Of a stretch of DNA of 64,000 bases, positions 39,461 to 50,737 are shown piece by piece (within the stretch, counting starts at the first letter, position 1; the number at the start of each line of letters is the position of its first letter). The notes beneath the pieces were generated by a model that saw nothing but the letters and a program-made list of their open reading frames with translations, did not search any database and was not told the DNA's origin. Origin of the DNA: Gymnogyps californianus (taxonomy: Eukaryota; Chordata; Aves; Accipitriformes; Cathartidae); assembly GCF_018139145.2 (NCBI RefSeq), contig NC_059471.1, forward strand, positions 214,415,494-214,479,493. The letters run 5' to 3'. The position numbers and the translations under genes are program-made.

Positions 39461-39688
39461 GATTTCTCATTATCCTACTCTGATTTGACTGGTAATAAAT
39501 TAAATTAATTTTTTTTTCCCCAAGTCGAGTCTGTTTTGCCCGTGATGGTAATTGCTGAGTGATCTCCCTGTCCTTATCTCGACCCATGAGCCTTTCGTTA
39601 TATTTTCTCTCGCCTGTCTGGCTGAGGAGGGGAGTGATAGAGCGGCTTTGGTGGGCACCTGGTGTCCAGCCAGGGTCACCCCACCACA
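39461..39688 (+). mobile_element. Truncated 3' part of an ERVL-like LTR, sense to SFMBT2
   Basis: This matches the last part, in LTR sense, of the element at 27660-28811: TTCTCATTATCCTACTCTGATTTGACTGG, the AATAAA region, CCCCAAGTCGAGTCTGTTTTGCCCGTGA, GATAGAGCGGCTTTGGTGGGCACCTGG and the terminal CCCCACCACA at 39688. The first roughly 900 bp of the LTR are missing, so no target-site duplication can be checked. Unlike the complete copy, it is in the host gene's orientation and therefore places a retroviral poly(A) signal in the pre-mRNA sense. The left boundary near 39461 is approximate. Confidence 0.9.
39494..39499 (+). terminator. AATAAA polyadenylation signal from the LTR remnant
   Basis: AATAAA lies at the position used by the LTR for its own 3'-end formation. 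A T-rich stretch and a G/T-rich segment (CGAGTCTGTTTTGCCCGTGATGG) follow within about 50 bp. Sequence alone does not show whether it is used in SFMBT2 transcripts. Confidence 0.55.
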
Positions 39689-42600
39689 GGTCCACTCTTG
39701 TGACATGGACAAATTTGAGTTTATTTACACTTAAATGACCTTTGTTGAGTACAAATACTCAGAAGCCAGATTTAGCAAGGTATTTAGGTACCAGAAAGGG
39801 CAAGTGACTATGATGATTTTGAAGTTTTTTTTTTTGAGTTCAAGACCTAAAGCCAATGCTTAGTAACTTTATTATTAGGACTTAAGCATGTCACCCACAC
39901 AGGTACTTCCCTAAAGCCTGTCTGCATCCTTAAGAGTCTGAATACTTTTGTAAATCTGTTTGTGGATCTCTTCTGGAATGACATTTAGGCTCCCAAGTCA
40001 CCTGACATTTTTGAAACCTGCACTGCTAGTGGCTCGTTAGCTATGAAGGAGGAAATTATGCACCTATCTCAGTGCCTAAAGAAGAGGGTTGGGAATTAGG
40101 AGCCTGGTTCTCCTCCCAGCACCGTTGCTGACTTGTTATTTGACCTTCAGATGTTCCAGCTTTCAGCCCTGCAGGTGATGCTGGTGGCAGCGAGCTGTTG
40201 CAAAGCCCATCAGTATTTTTGCAGAAGGGTTGCAGAAACACATGCCGTACAAAGATAAGAGACAGTGATGCGGATGCATATCAAAGCGGGGCTGTCTTTC
40301 AGGTGGCCCAGAGGGTCACAGCCTGTGCACGCTGGCAAATTTGCAAACACGTACTGCTCTAAAACTATGAGTATGGGGCTGAGTTTAATTGCCTTTTGGG
40401 GTTTGTAGTGAGAGCTGTGACAGCCCTGGCTTTTGCCAGTGGGTTTGGGCTGTAAGCGACAGACGTTCAGTGGAGGGTTATGCAATTTTCCATTCATTAC
40501 CCGTGAGTGCCGTCGCAGGCTGTAATCCATTGTGTTAGAGACTGTGACCCCTTGAATGAGTGACTGTGGTGCTCGTACCACGTTAATTCATTGTACTTTC
40601 TGTGGCATGATTTTTCACGTTGCTGTAAGGGACTCTTCTGCATCCTTGTCGATTGTTGAGCCAGCTTACTTGACTGCTCTCCAGCAGTCAGAGGGTATTT
40701 CCATCGCCCACTCAGGGCTTGTGAACCCTGGGACAGGCAATCTACTGGTGTAAATCCCTGTGGTCAGTGTAGCTGCTCCTGAGAAGCGTTGACTGCCAGT
40801 AGGAGTAAAGGTTCACCGTACACGAGGCTATAAAATGCTCCAACTGGTCAAAAATATTCTGCCTATTCATCTCCATTTCAAAGAAAATTGAAACGCACGT
40901 GGAGAAGTTGCTAGAAAATAATGGCTGGTGACATCCTCATAGGTGGCTTTGAATGCTGTGAAATAGCGGTAAAGGGTCGGATTCTGCCACCCATAATCAT
41001 TTCAGGCATTTCTTTTGCTCGGCTGTGGAGCCTGGCAGGGACCAGAGGAAAGTCTCACCCCTCCAGTGCTCTTCTTGTAACTGCTTTTATTAAACAAGCA
41101 TCTTTCCTGTCAATGTGAATAAAGGGAGGAGAGAGCAGTTCATTATCCAGTGTATCACTTTGAGTCTAATACTAATTAAAAGCTTTGCCTTCACTTCTGT
41201 GGAACCTATTCTTAGAAATTATGTAAATTAATTGGAGTTTTGAAGAGGAGCATATGCCAAATCCTAAGTAATTCCCTGCTGGCTGAGGCAACTCCAGCAC
41301 TGGAACCGGAGAACGGCATCAGGATCTTTTTTCTTTTTGTGGCTGCAAAAATCTAAGGCTGCTTCGGTAAATTTTGATGCTTCTCTTTAGCAAATATACG
41401 AGAGAGATCAAATATCCAGACCCTGACCATTTGCCAGAGAGGTACGATACAAAGGCTTTTTCTCCATGAAAGCTTTTCCATCTCAAAAATGACATTTAAC
41501 ACAGACAAGCTTTTTACTTCCGCAGCCCTTCTCCAAACAAATGTACGTTCCTGCTTCAAAGAGGATTTTGACCCTCAAAAGGGAGACGTACCTGAGATCC
41601 CATGAGTTCCCCTTGCGAGTTCACTCTTGCTATTAATTTAACGGGGAAGATATTTACATGCTACACTGAATGAGAAGGGAGATTTGATCCTAAGATACAT
41701 AGCGTGTGGAGAAAAGGGAGTATGCTTTTGAAGTAAAATAGCTTTAAATGTTATCAGCTTTTTTTTCTTTCCTACCTGATTATTTTTTCCCTTCGAAAAA
41801 GGCCAAAACAAATAGAAGGAGAAGAACTAAAGAAACAGATTCAAATAAAAATGAGAAGCAATACGGTTTGGTCTCGATATATTTTGGTCTCAATCAACAA
41901 ATCACTTAAAGTTGATGAAACTACTTGCGTGTTTAAAGATAAACATGATTAAGTACTTTGGTGGATCTTGGCTTATTATGTATTGAAGCTGGATATGAGC
42001 GTGAATTGAATCCTGGAACTCTTGATGGGAAGATGCTGCAGTGTAAGCTTACTTCCAGATGTACATTTTGCAAAGTCGCCTTTTGTTTACAACCTCACCC
42101 TAAGGATTAAGAGATGCGGGGTGTGGATCCTCATGCAGGAGGAGGCAGCCCTCCAGTCCAGATGCTTTTTGCCTTTGGAGATTTGAAGTTTAGTGCTGGT
42201 GGGGGTCTGATTTTTGTAGCCGTCATCTTTTCCTAGCTGAAGCCTTTTCAGTATTAAAGAAGGCGATTTTGATAACCTGTCTGTCGATGCATCCCTCGTA
42301 CTATGCCACCTCTGTGTACAAGGAGCCAGATTCTCTTCCCTGGTTCAGACTTTTATTCAATGAAACATTCTCTGTGTAAAGCTGCTAGAAATGGGTCTCC
42401 TGTCTCTCTGGGGCTTTAGTGGTATGGAAGCAACTGCCAGCAAGTACAAGTATGGCTGATGGTTATGCTACACTGCAGGACGCCGCAACTCCTGAATGTC
42501 TGCTTCTCCTTCAGCCTTTAGTTCATTAGGCTTTGGGCCATTATTGCTAAATCTTCCTCAGTTTCCCCATCAGTGTATACTTCTGCTGTGAGACTAAATG

Positions 42601-43979
42601 CATTATGATTTTTTTTTTTTTGACTGCTTTTTGGTTCTCACAGAAAAGGTTCCGTAAGATTGCAGGATGGTAAGATGAAAACAACGATTCATTTAGCTGT
42701 GGTTGGAGCTTGTGAAAATCCTCATCTCTAATGGCACCAGGAATGTAAGATCCCAGAATAGAAGTTGTTAAGTCTACAAGTGAAGACAGTTCTTGGGAAA
42801 AGAAAGCACAATGACATACAACTTCAGATCAATGGAAAATCGTTTTAGAACAAGAATACAACATGTAGCAATGAATGTAGATAGGAATGACATTGCTAAC
42901 CACTTATTAGATAGCGAGCTTTCTGCATGTATTTTGGAGTCGTCTGTATGTGTGCGTTAAATATAACATCATCTCTTTTTATGCTTGTATTGGCTAATGC
43001 ACAGATGGTTTAGAAATACTGTAGGACATTTTTATTGAATGAACACAGAATATGATCATTACTCTGGAATTAGGATGCCAACTTGTATGCCTATTAGACC
43101 GGGGTCACGAGGGATGGAGTAATTTGATAGAAGTTAAACACTAAACTGGTGGTGAATCAGGGAGTTGAACCTGGGTTGCTTCTGAGTTTCAGGACTGCAT
43201 CCCGCTGCCATCCCCAAAGCTGCTGTGTGGAGCCCTCTGGGTGCAGCCAGGTTTGATCCCGGGTGAAAGTGTTGCGATGGGCATGTACTTGAACACAGTT
43301 GCATGTTTTCCCACCAGCATGTTCTCTTGTTGCCCACATTTTGAGTCTGAGTTCATTGTCTGGGCCTTAGTCCACCTTTTGTCTCCTGGCTGGAGAAAAG
43401 ACCTCTCCATCTTGCAGCACATGGAGACCAGCTCAGGTCCTTATTTTGGTGCCTGCAGGAGCTGGACATCCATCAGGATAAATCAGAGCCATCCTGAGCT
43501 ATTTGCATCCATGTTGTGCATTGTCCTGGGGGATGTCAGGTTGAGTCCTGACACCTCTGGACCTTTAGTTGTTCTCAGATGGTACTGGCTGTCAGAGGTG
43601 AAGAGGCTCTGCCCAGGGGAGATTTTCAAGTAGCCATTTCTCAGACAGGTCCTCATTTTGGTGAGCACAATCTCCTTGTTGGCCAAGTTCAAGTTAGATG
43701 CTGCTGATGAAATGGACGGACATGCTTTAGATATGATGGGCTTGGTCCTACAGACCCGTCCTCTAGGAGTGAGGCTGTCCCCTCTCTTTCTGTGGTTGTG
43801 TTGGCATGAAAAGAACATAGGACCAGGAACACCCAGTTGGAGGTGGAGGTCAATCTGGTATCAGCTAAGTGACAAAATCCACACGGACACATTTCAAATA
43901 GATTTTCAAATGTATTGGCCCCTCCTTGGTGGACGACACTGGCATAGCACGTGTTCCTCTTCCCCATCTCTTCCCGTAG

Positions 43980-44081
43980 GACCATGCTGATTTGCGAAAC
44001 CACTTCTTCACTGTGGGGATGAAGCTGGAGGCGGTGAATATGAGGGAGCCGTTTCATATCTGTCCTGCATCAGTGACCAAG
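43980..44081 (+). CDS. SFMBT2: SFMBT2 exon: MBT repeat 3, first barrel strands
   Basis: A 102-nt exon of exactly 34 codons, both ends on codon boundaries. The acceptor is CTTCCCGTAG and the donor AAG|GTGAGC, both strong. It encodes [20 protein letters not shown] followed by [14 protein letters not shown]. The GMKLEAVN strand and the PASVTKV turn are standard MBT-barrel entry features, continuing directly into VFNNHY in the next exon, 663 bp away. An open frame on the opposite strand (43689-44057) overlaps most of this exon but shows no family resemblance. Being a multiple of three, the exon could be skipped without a frameshift, which would remove part of the MBT3 barrel. Confidence 0.96.
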
Positions 44082-44744
44082 GTGAGCTCCTAGAAAGGAG
44101 GGATGAAAAGAGCCTGATTAGGAACCCCTTACTGATTTCCACCACATTTAGGAAAACTCAAGAGTGGTACTTAATTGGCTGGAGAACACATTAAGAAATA
44201 TGTTTAAAATCCATGGATATTCCTAATTAATGAATTGTTTCTTTCCCACAAGCATCATCAGCTGGCTGTATGCACTTAGATCCAATGGGGATGAGCATGT
44301 CCATCTACCAATTCCATGCAAAAAAAAGAGATCTCTCTTTTATCTCTGTCTCCCCTCCATGCATATATATTTTCCCTGCACATCTGGGAAACCTTTTGAA
44401 ATAAAACAGCTGGGTGGAGGTGGTAGCTGGGTATTTAATCCACACTCTCAAAGGCAAGAGAGAGGAAGGCTGTGGGGTCTCCAGGATCGCCTCCAGTCCC
44501 TGCTCAGCTATGGGCACACTGAGTGACCCCGAACCCCAGCACTTCCGTTGCCTCAGTTTACCCATCTCTAAAACTCAGGCTTTGTTCTCTTTGGTAGAAA
44601 CACTTTGATGAAAAGTGAGAGGTGAGAGCGGGTTATTTTCAGGAGTAGTTTGATTCCAGGGCCTGGCTGTTTCAGCTTTCCATGTTACCTAAAGTTACAG
44701 CAAATTTAACTTCTGATTTTGTTTTCTTCTTTTTCACCCCTTAG
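44082..44744 (+). other. SFMBT2: SFMBT2 intron, 663 bp
   Basis: A short intron from GTGAGC to the pyrimidine-rich acceptor TTTTCACCCCTTAG. I see no repeats or extra exons in it. Confidence 0.9.
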
Positions 44745-44892
44745 GTTTTTAACAATCATTATTTACAAGTGACCATTGATGACTTGAGACCTGAACCCAG
44801 CAAAATCTCAATGCTTTGCCATGCGGATTCCTTAGGGATCTTGCCAATACAGTGGTGCCTTAAAAACGGAGTCAATCTCACACCTCCCAAGG
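44745..44892 (+). CDS. SFMBT2: SFMBT2 exon: MBT repeat 3, rest of barrel
   Basis: A 148-nt exon, 49 codons plus one base. It encodes [20 protein letters not shown], then [19 protein letters not shown] and NGVNLTPPK, the second half of the MBT3 barrel. [13 protein letters not shown] corresponds to the L.PVGWC signature of the fold, with Gln-Trp replacing Gly-Trp as is normal in this repeat of SFMBT proteins. The last base G joins GT of the next exon to form Gly, giving [12 protein letters not shown]. The acceptor is good. The donor reads AAGG|GTTCGT, which departs from consensus at the +3 and +4 positions; no better in-frame donor that restores the family sequence is visible. Confidence 0.95.
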
Positions 44893-45617
44893 GTTCGTAT
44901 TCCTTCTCGGTGATTTGCAGGTTTCCTCTGAAGGAAGTTTGCTTGTTACTATTGCCTTTAAACCTGTGATGATGTTCACTGCAGAGCATCACCCTAAGTA
45001 TCTCAAGCCAGAGTAGCTCTCTTGAGTCACTGAGGCTGTTCTGGCTCATACCAGCCCGTGAACATCTCTGCAAACATGTCTCGCTGGTGGATTGATGTCC
45101 GTGTGCTTTGTAGTCTGAAGCAGGCTGCAGCAAAGCCTAGTGAATTCCTGTGAAATGCATCTTAGCGATGCTTTGTACGTGTAGAGAGCGAAAGGGGCAT
45201 TAAAAGTCATATCATACTAGAGGCAAACCAGGCATCTCCCTATAGTATCCACCTTGGTACAACGCCGAGGCCAAGCAAAGCTCCTAAATCTAAATGTCTA
45301 AACTAAACTCACAGCTGCCTGCCCAGGAGCGTGTAGGCATTTCCTTAGCTGTCTCAAAAAAATCCCAGGCGAGGGCAAATTGCGAGCAGTGTTCAGGTCA
45401 GCGCCAGGAGAAACAGCCTCCAACCGTGCTATTTCCCAACTTTGTAGGAGTGCAGTTAATTACTTGCAATTTCAGACAACCACCTGCGGTGCCCTAGCAA
45501 TATTTCTTCGCTTGCAAAATGTGTTGGTTCTCTGGAATTTTAGATTTTTGAAGCTGGCCAGGATGTTGACCCTTTGCCAAAAATTGGTGTTGCTCACGAG
45601 AAAAAGAAATGCCTTCA

Positions 45618-45633
45618 AAAAAAAAAAAAAAAC
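45618..45633. repeat. A homopolymer, about 16 bp
   Basis: A plain A-run with no adjacent retroposon sequence that I can identify. Confidence 0.75.
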
Positions 45634-46534
45634 CAACCCCACTAAGTTTTGCACATGCAGATTTGTCTTAATTTTGGAAAAAGCATGCTGCTGCCAAACC
45701 CAGGGAAGTGAAGAGTTATTCCCTACCAGATTCAGAGTCCTCTTATGTATATCCAGAGCGTCTCTTCAGCACATGTAATTTGAAATTCCCACCAAAGTCC
45801 TGGAGTCCTGTGCGTGCAGCTGGATACGGTGCATCCACGATTACTGTTGCTTTTACTGAAATAAATGTGCTGTCTGGATGCTTTAGCTCCATCCTGCTTA
45901 AATCCAGGTGTAGTGATAATGCCTGTGTAAGTGCTCACTGATATTGGCCAGAAAAGTTGCTAAAAATGAAAGTAAATGGAATTTTTTGTTTTTTTCCATC
46001 CCAAATTCACATGCAGCTTCCCCCAGGCCAGCTAATTAACTAAAGCAGACCATAAGCCAGACATTTCTCTTTACAGGGTCATGGCCTAATAATTTCCAGT
46101 CCGTACAAAGCCTGTCTGAGAAGGTGTTTTATGCGTCAAGTGCGTGCAAACTCTCTTCTAGATGCCAGCATTTTTAGAAGTGGCTGTAGCATCCATCATA
46201 TGGATATTTCTCAACTTGGCCAGTAAAGTCTAAGGGGCAAGTAGTTATCTGGTGTAATGCCTGGTGATTGGGGTCCACCTGGGCTCCTGAGAAAGTGTAG
46301 AAAGTCTCCCCTTGTTCTGCTGATGAAAATAAAGTTTTCTTTCTGCTGTCAGATCAGAAATCATGGAGAGAAGCTATTAAAAAGACATAAAGCAAGCGGC
46401 AGATAGATGCATGCTATACGTTGCTGTATTTCTTACACTGTGTATGAGGGCTGCATGCCCAAACTGCCTTTTAGCACCTTTGGTGTCAAAAACCTCTTCC
46501 ATCGGCAGATACGCTCTTTGAGTCACTAAAATAT

Positions 46535-47093
46535 TGTCGTGGTTTAACCCCAGCTGGCAGCTAAGCACCACGCAGCCGCTCGCTCACTGCCCCCCCACCC
46601 CTGGGATGGGGGAGAGAATCAGGAAAAAAACCTCGTGAGTTGAGATAAAGACAGTTTAATAGGACAGAAAGGAATGAAAAACAACGATAATGATAATAAT
46701 AATATGACAATAGTAATACTAAAAGAATTAAACTGTACAAAGCAAGTGGTGCACAATGCAGTTGCTCACCACTCGTTGACCGATGCCCAGTTAGTTCCCC
46801 AGCAGCGATCCGCCCCTCCCAGCCAACTCCCCCCAGTTTATATACTGGGCATGATGTCATATGGTATGGAATAGCTCTTTGGCCAGTTTGGGTCAGCTGT
46901 CCTGGCTGTGTCCCCTCCTTCTTGCTGGCTGGGCACGAGAAGCTGAAAAATCCTTGACTTAGAATAAACACTACTTAGCAACAACTAAAACTATCAGTGT
47001 GTTATCAACATTATTTTCCTACTAAATCCAAAACACAGCGCTATACCAGCTACTAGGAAGAAAATTAACTCTGTCCTAGCCGAAACCAGGACA
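46535..47093 (-). mobile_element. Solo LTR, ERVK/ERV2-like, 559 bp, antisense to SFMBT2
   Basis: On the plus strand it begins TGTCGTGGTTTAACCCCAGC and ends AACCAGGACA; in its own sense on the minus strand it runs from TGTCCTGGTTTCGGC to AAACCACGACA. TG...CA termini and AATAT duplications delimit it. In sense it carries a TATA box (TATATAAA, plus positions 46837-46844) and, downstream, an ATTAAA poly(A) hexamer (46655-46660), the expected U3-R-U5 order. Between them is an imperfect TTATTA/TCATTA stretch (about 46686-46725). There is no internal retroviral sequence. I recognise the ends and promoter region as an LTR type common in birds and assign ERVK/ERV2 tentatively, since that group usually makes 6-bp duplications. 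Confidence 0.9.
46837..46844 (-). promoter_or_regulatory. TATA box of the antisense LTR
   Basis: TATATAAA on the minus strand, within CAGTATATAAACTGG, lies upstream of the LTR's poly(A) hexamer in LTR sense. If active, it would start transcription antisense to SFMBT2 from within the intron. Activity is not shown by the sequence. Confidence 0.65.
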
Positions 47094-47122
47094 AATATAA
47101 TCAGACATTAGAATAATTTCTT

Positions 47123-47190
47123 TAAAAAAAAAACAAAACAAACCAAAACAATAAAAAACCCCACAAACCACCAAAAAAACAAAGCAGAGG
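47123..47190. repeat. A/C-rich low-complexity tract
   Basis: A purine-dominated stretch of A-runs interrupted by C (AAACAAAACAAACCAAAAC and similar) directly beyond the second LTR. It shows no regular period. Confidence 0.75.
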
Positions 47191-48281
47191 GAAAGTGAAA
47201 AGCATCCAAACCCCCATTGAGGGACCCAGTTTTCTCTGAGCAGAGTAATACCAGCTTTGGATAAAGAAATAGCCAGGACTGATATGAGAGGGCTGCAGTG
47301 CTGCGAAAGTGAGGAAGGTTGTGGTGTGAGCTGGCTGCCAATGAGCAGATCTGCAGGAGGAGGAAATCCCACCATTTCCACCCAAATCACTGGACAGCTC
47401 TACCTGCCCTGGAGTGTCCAGAATTGCCCCTTCTCGCACACAGATTTGACCAGCCTCCTGCTTCTGCGGCACTCAGGCTTTCCTAACCACCATCACCCTT
47501 AACAGAGAATATGTTGGCAATATTTAGTGTTGCCCAAATGGCTCTCCCTGTTGAAAGGCAAGAAGTTCTCATGGAGCAAAAGATAATAATGGAAGAAGTC
47601 CTTTTTATGAAAAGAGTTTCTTTGCTGTATTGTATTTCTTTGCTTGGGTTTTTTTGGTTAATTTGTTGTTGACAAGGAGGTTTTCTGATTTTAAAATTAA
47701 CTGAGTTTATTTCATCAGAACAGTGTGCCAGGTTGGGGTATTTGGGTTCAGCGTCCTTTATTTGTCTGATATCCATTCTCTTGCCTTTTTGCCTATCAGG
47801 CCTTTGTTGAAGCCAAACATACAGTAGATGAGTCATGAACAGGAGGCGCAAACATTTGCTATTAGAAATAGAGAGCAGTATTTTCCTATACAGTGCCAAA
47901 AATGAATACCCATTTACTGCTGGTGTATAAACATTGAACAAGCGCTGTTTATATTTATTAGAGCTGGATTTATAGACCACTTCCCTTTAGAGTAACAACC
48001 ATTGTTCCTTTTTATGAGCTATTAAGAGGGGGAGAAACATTTCAGTAGCGCTCCTAGTTGTAAGGCTTACTAAGGAAATGCCACTTCCAAAACCTCCAGT
48101 ACATTTGTATCATTATATTTGCTTCTGATTAGACTGCGGGGCTCTTCCATGCTGAGAGTAGAGATAGCAAACACAATGAGGTGTTACATGTTTGAGGAGC
48201 AGCAGCTGAATCACGCAAGCAAAGCTTTGAATGTTATTACTTGGGCTGAGCCTTAAAGGATAACAGAATGTGAATGCCATG

Positions 48282-48331
48282 TGCTAACGGAGGTACTGGG
48301 TACGTGGTACCTCCTCATGCTAAGGGAGGTA
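48282..48331. repeat. Compound direct and inverted short repeat
   Basis: TGCTAACGGAGGTA (48282-48295) recurs as TGCTAAGGGAGGTA (48318-48331), 13 of 14 bases identical. Between and overlapping them, GGAGGTAC (48289-48296) pairs with GTACCTCC (48307-48314) around a 10-nt loop. It may reflect local duplication and inversion; no known element matches. Confidence 0.7.
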
Positions 48332-50654
48332 GCTTATATCGTGATGCTCCATGAAAAGGCCGTATACAGGTCCAGGCTCGTTTGAAGCCGGTTCCTGAGT
48401 ATGCTTCTCCTGGAGTCGTCCTCGTTGGGCTGCTGAAGTGAGTGATGGCAAACTCTTTAACTGCCCTCCCAGGTTTTGTTCCTGCTGAAGTCTACAGCAG
48501 AAGGTCTTCCAGCGATTTCAGTGGTGCAGGGCCAAGCCAACGGGTCGTCGTGCGGTGACAGCACAGTCAAGTTTTTACACCTTACTGAAACCTTGTCAAT
48601 GTGCCTTCTCCATCCACTCTGCCAAGATTTTGCGTAGCTTGCAGTTAAGATTCAAAACCTGTCCATGAGGGGTTTAAATCGGAGATGAGAGAACGTGCAG
48701 GGTGTGGGCAGGTTTTTGAGTCCCGGAGGGCAACGTGCTCTGGCAGCTGGGGTGGACCCCAGGTGATTTAATGTAGACACCAACTCTGTGGCTGTCCCCA
48801 CCTGAGCCCATCACCCTAGCTTCTTCTGGAGTCAGTGGAGAGTAAGAGGGACTTTCACAGGGCGTTCTGCTCCTTCTGCAGGAGGACAGACAGATCTCCT
48901 CTAGATCTGCCTATTTCTCCGTTGACTCTTTAGGGAACCCAGGGTGACAGGCACAGCTAAAGGCGTCTCCACCGCAAACATCTGCATGCGATCAGATGAA
49001 TTCCCTTCTGACGCGAAGTGATGTGCACTTCTCCTCCTGTTTTCCATTTCATTTTATGAAGCTGAAAAGTATCTGGCAAGTAAATAACTGGAGAGAAAAA
49101 AGGAGATGGAGAAGAAGTAGGAAGAAAATACTGTTGCAGAAATTGGTTGTTAAAAAACAGTGCAAGGATTTTTTTTTTTGTATGAAAAATGAACATTCTC
49201 TATAAGTAATTGCCCTTTTTTACTTCCCTGTGCATGTTTACTTCTAGCTTTCCAATTACTATGCACTTTCATGCCCCACAGAGACAGGCATCTTAGCTCA
49301 AGGCTTTATCTCATTAATTTATTTGTCATGTATGCAATCATTAGGATTAGAAGTTCCTCTTATCCCAGATACTTGCATCTTAGCAGGATGCTTGGGACTT
49401 TATTTTCAAAATTTTTACCTCCTTTTTTGGATCTGGGTGACTGATAGGTAACTCCATTCAGTATTCCAGTCCTTTCTTGCCTACAAAAAATGTCACAGTT
49501 TTCATTATCATGAATGATTCATTCCTGTCTGATCTTGAGTGTCCCTTTTTGACTATCAATTAAAAAGGCATTAAGAGATGCTCTGTGAAATGAGGCCAGG
49601 CTGAGATGCCAGGCAGGGAGATTGAGGGAAGAATTTGGCCTTTAGGTGACTCCTGAAACTTTCCAGTGAGAGTAGTTCTGCAGTAATGTTATTAGAATAT
49701 CGACAGTATCGTCACAGGGCCGTGGACAGGATTAGCACTCATTGGTTTCAAGCACTGTAAAAATATAGACTAAGAGGCAGACAAACCCCAAAAGCAAATA
49801 AACCCCCCCTCTCTGTCCCAAGAGTTTATTGCCTAAATAGCCAGGTAAGAAGAATGGATGAGCAGAGGTCTGTTTTGTCTCTCTGGGATGGGACTGTTTG
49901 AGAGATGCTTATATAAATCAGTGTTGCTTCCCTTTTTTTCCTAGAAGCAGAGGCTGAAGGGATCATCTAGTTGCTGAGACTTTAGTCTGGGAGCTGGGAA
50001 ATCTGCGTTCATTTTCCTGCTCTGCTCCAGATTTCTATACCACCTTGGATAACATGCTTACTGTGATGGGATTCAGCTCATGTACACTGAGCTGCTGGAA
50101 AGTCAGCCATGGAGGGTACATCCATATCAAGGAAGAGAGAGGAGAATTTATCTGATGCTTTGAAAGAGAGGATGTATCAGCTTCTGATTGTGCTGGTCCT
50201 CTCCCTGTCGACTGCTGAGGGACCCTTGATGTCCAGCTCCATAACCCCATCTTTTAGATAGCTAAAGGAAGGAGAAAGAAGTCCATGACTAGCCCCACGT
50301 GGAAATTGGGGACAGTAGCACTTCTCGGTAGTTACGGGTTTATTGAAGCCTGGGAGATACTGACAGGAAAGGGAAAAGCAGGAAAATAAATACGTTTTAT
50401 TACTTTTTAATGAAGACCTGGAGTTTTCAAAGTGAAATGCAGAAGGTGTGTGAGTGGGGGCTGGAGAAGCGTTGGCGTTGGCTCTCATGGTATATAAACA
50501 GGCATCCAGAGAACTCGCCTGCTGATACCGCAGAGTTCACTGAGGCGGGATGGGATGCTGAAACACAAACGGTCGTCTGCTTGGGGCCCATTTCGTGCTC
50601 TCTCTCTGGTGTGAAGCGGTGGCTGATGGCACTTTCTGTTTTGTCATCCTGCAG

Positions 50655-50737
50655 GTTACTCTGGCCAGGACTTTGACTGGGCAGACTACCAGAAGCAGTG
50701 TGGAGCGGAGGCAGCGCCTCACCTGTGCTTTAGAAAC
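50655..50737 (+). CDS. SFMBT2: SFMBT2 exon: N-terminal arm of MBT repeat 4
   Basis: An 83-nt exon between TCCTGCAG and GTAAGT, both consensus sites. Two bases complete the Gly codon from the exon ending at 44892; 27 residues follow: [20 protein letters not shown] then PHLCFRN. It ends on a codon boundary. FDWADY followed by GAEAAP is the characteristic helical arm that starts MBT repeats in Scm/SFMBT proteins, here of MBT4. The next exon supplies TSFSRGF, matching the family without gap. Overlapping open frames on both strands around it (50410-50676 plus, 50537-50800 minus) have no family resemblance. Confidence 0.96.

Larger units (their letters stand above)
32025..43979 (+). other. SFMBT2: SFMBT2 intron, 11,955 bp
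   Basis: The largest complete intron in the window, from GTAAAA to a strong acceptor (CTCTTCCCGTAG). It contains a 31-bp T-run (32478-32508), the CR1 tail (about 32906-33028), the sense-oriented LTR remnant (about 39461-39688) and otherwise unremarkable unique sequence. The open frames present (for example 34508-34849, 43241-43633 and 43658-43990 plus; 43689-44057 minus) resemble no known family; the last overlaps the next SFMBT2 exon on the opposite strand and is a shadow. No nested gene was recognised. Confidence 0.85.
46530..47098. repeat. 5-bp target-site duplication AATAT around the second LTR
   Basis: AATAT is found at 46530-46534 directly before the LTR and at 47094-47098 directly after it. 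One more A on each side also matches if the terminal base is counted differently, so a 6-bp duplication cannot be fully excluded. The flanks are AT-rich, so the match carries less weight than a GC-mixed one. Confidence 0.78.
44893..50654 (+). other. SFMBT2: SFMBT2 intron, 5762 bp
   Basis: The intron begins with the weak donor GTTCGT and ends at a good acceptor, TTGTCATCCTGCAG. Retention would add 25 codons before a TGA at 44967-44969. It hosts the solo LTR at 46535-47093, an A-run at about 45618-45633, an A/C-rich low-complexity tract at about 47123-47190 just after that LTR, and a compound short repeat at 48282-48331. Nothing protein-coding was recognised. Confidence 0.85.

Noticed and set aside
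43689..44057. 122-codon minus-strand frame
   Set aside because: It overlaps the SFMBT2 exon at 43980-44081 on the opposite strand and is best explained as its shadow.
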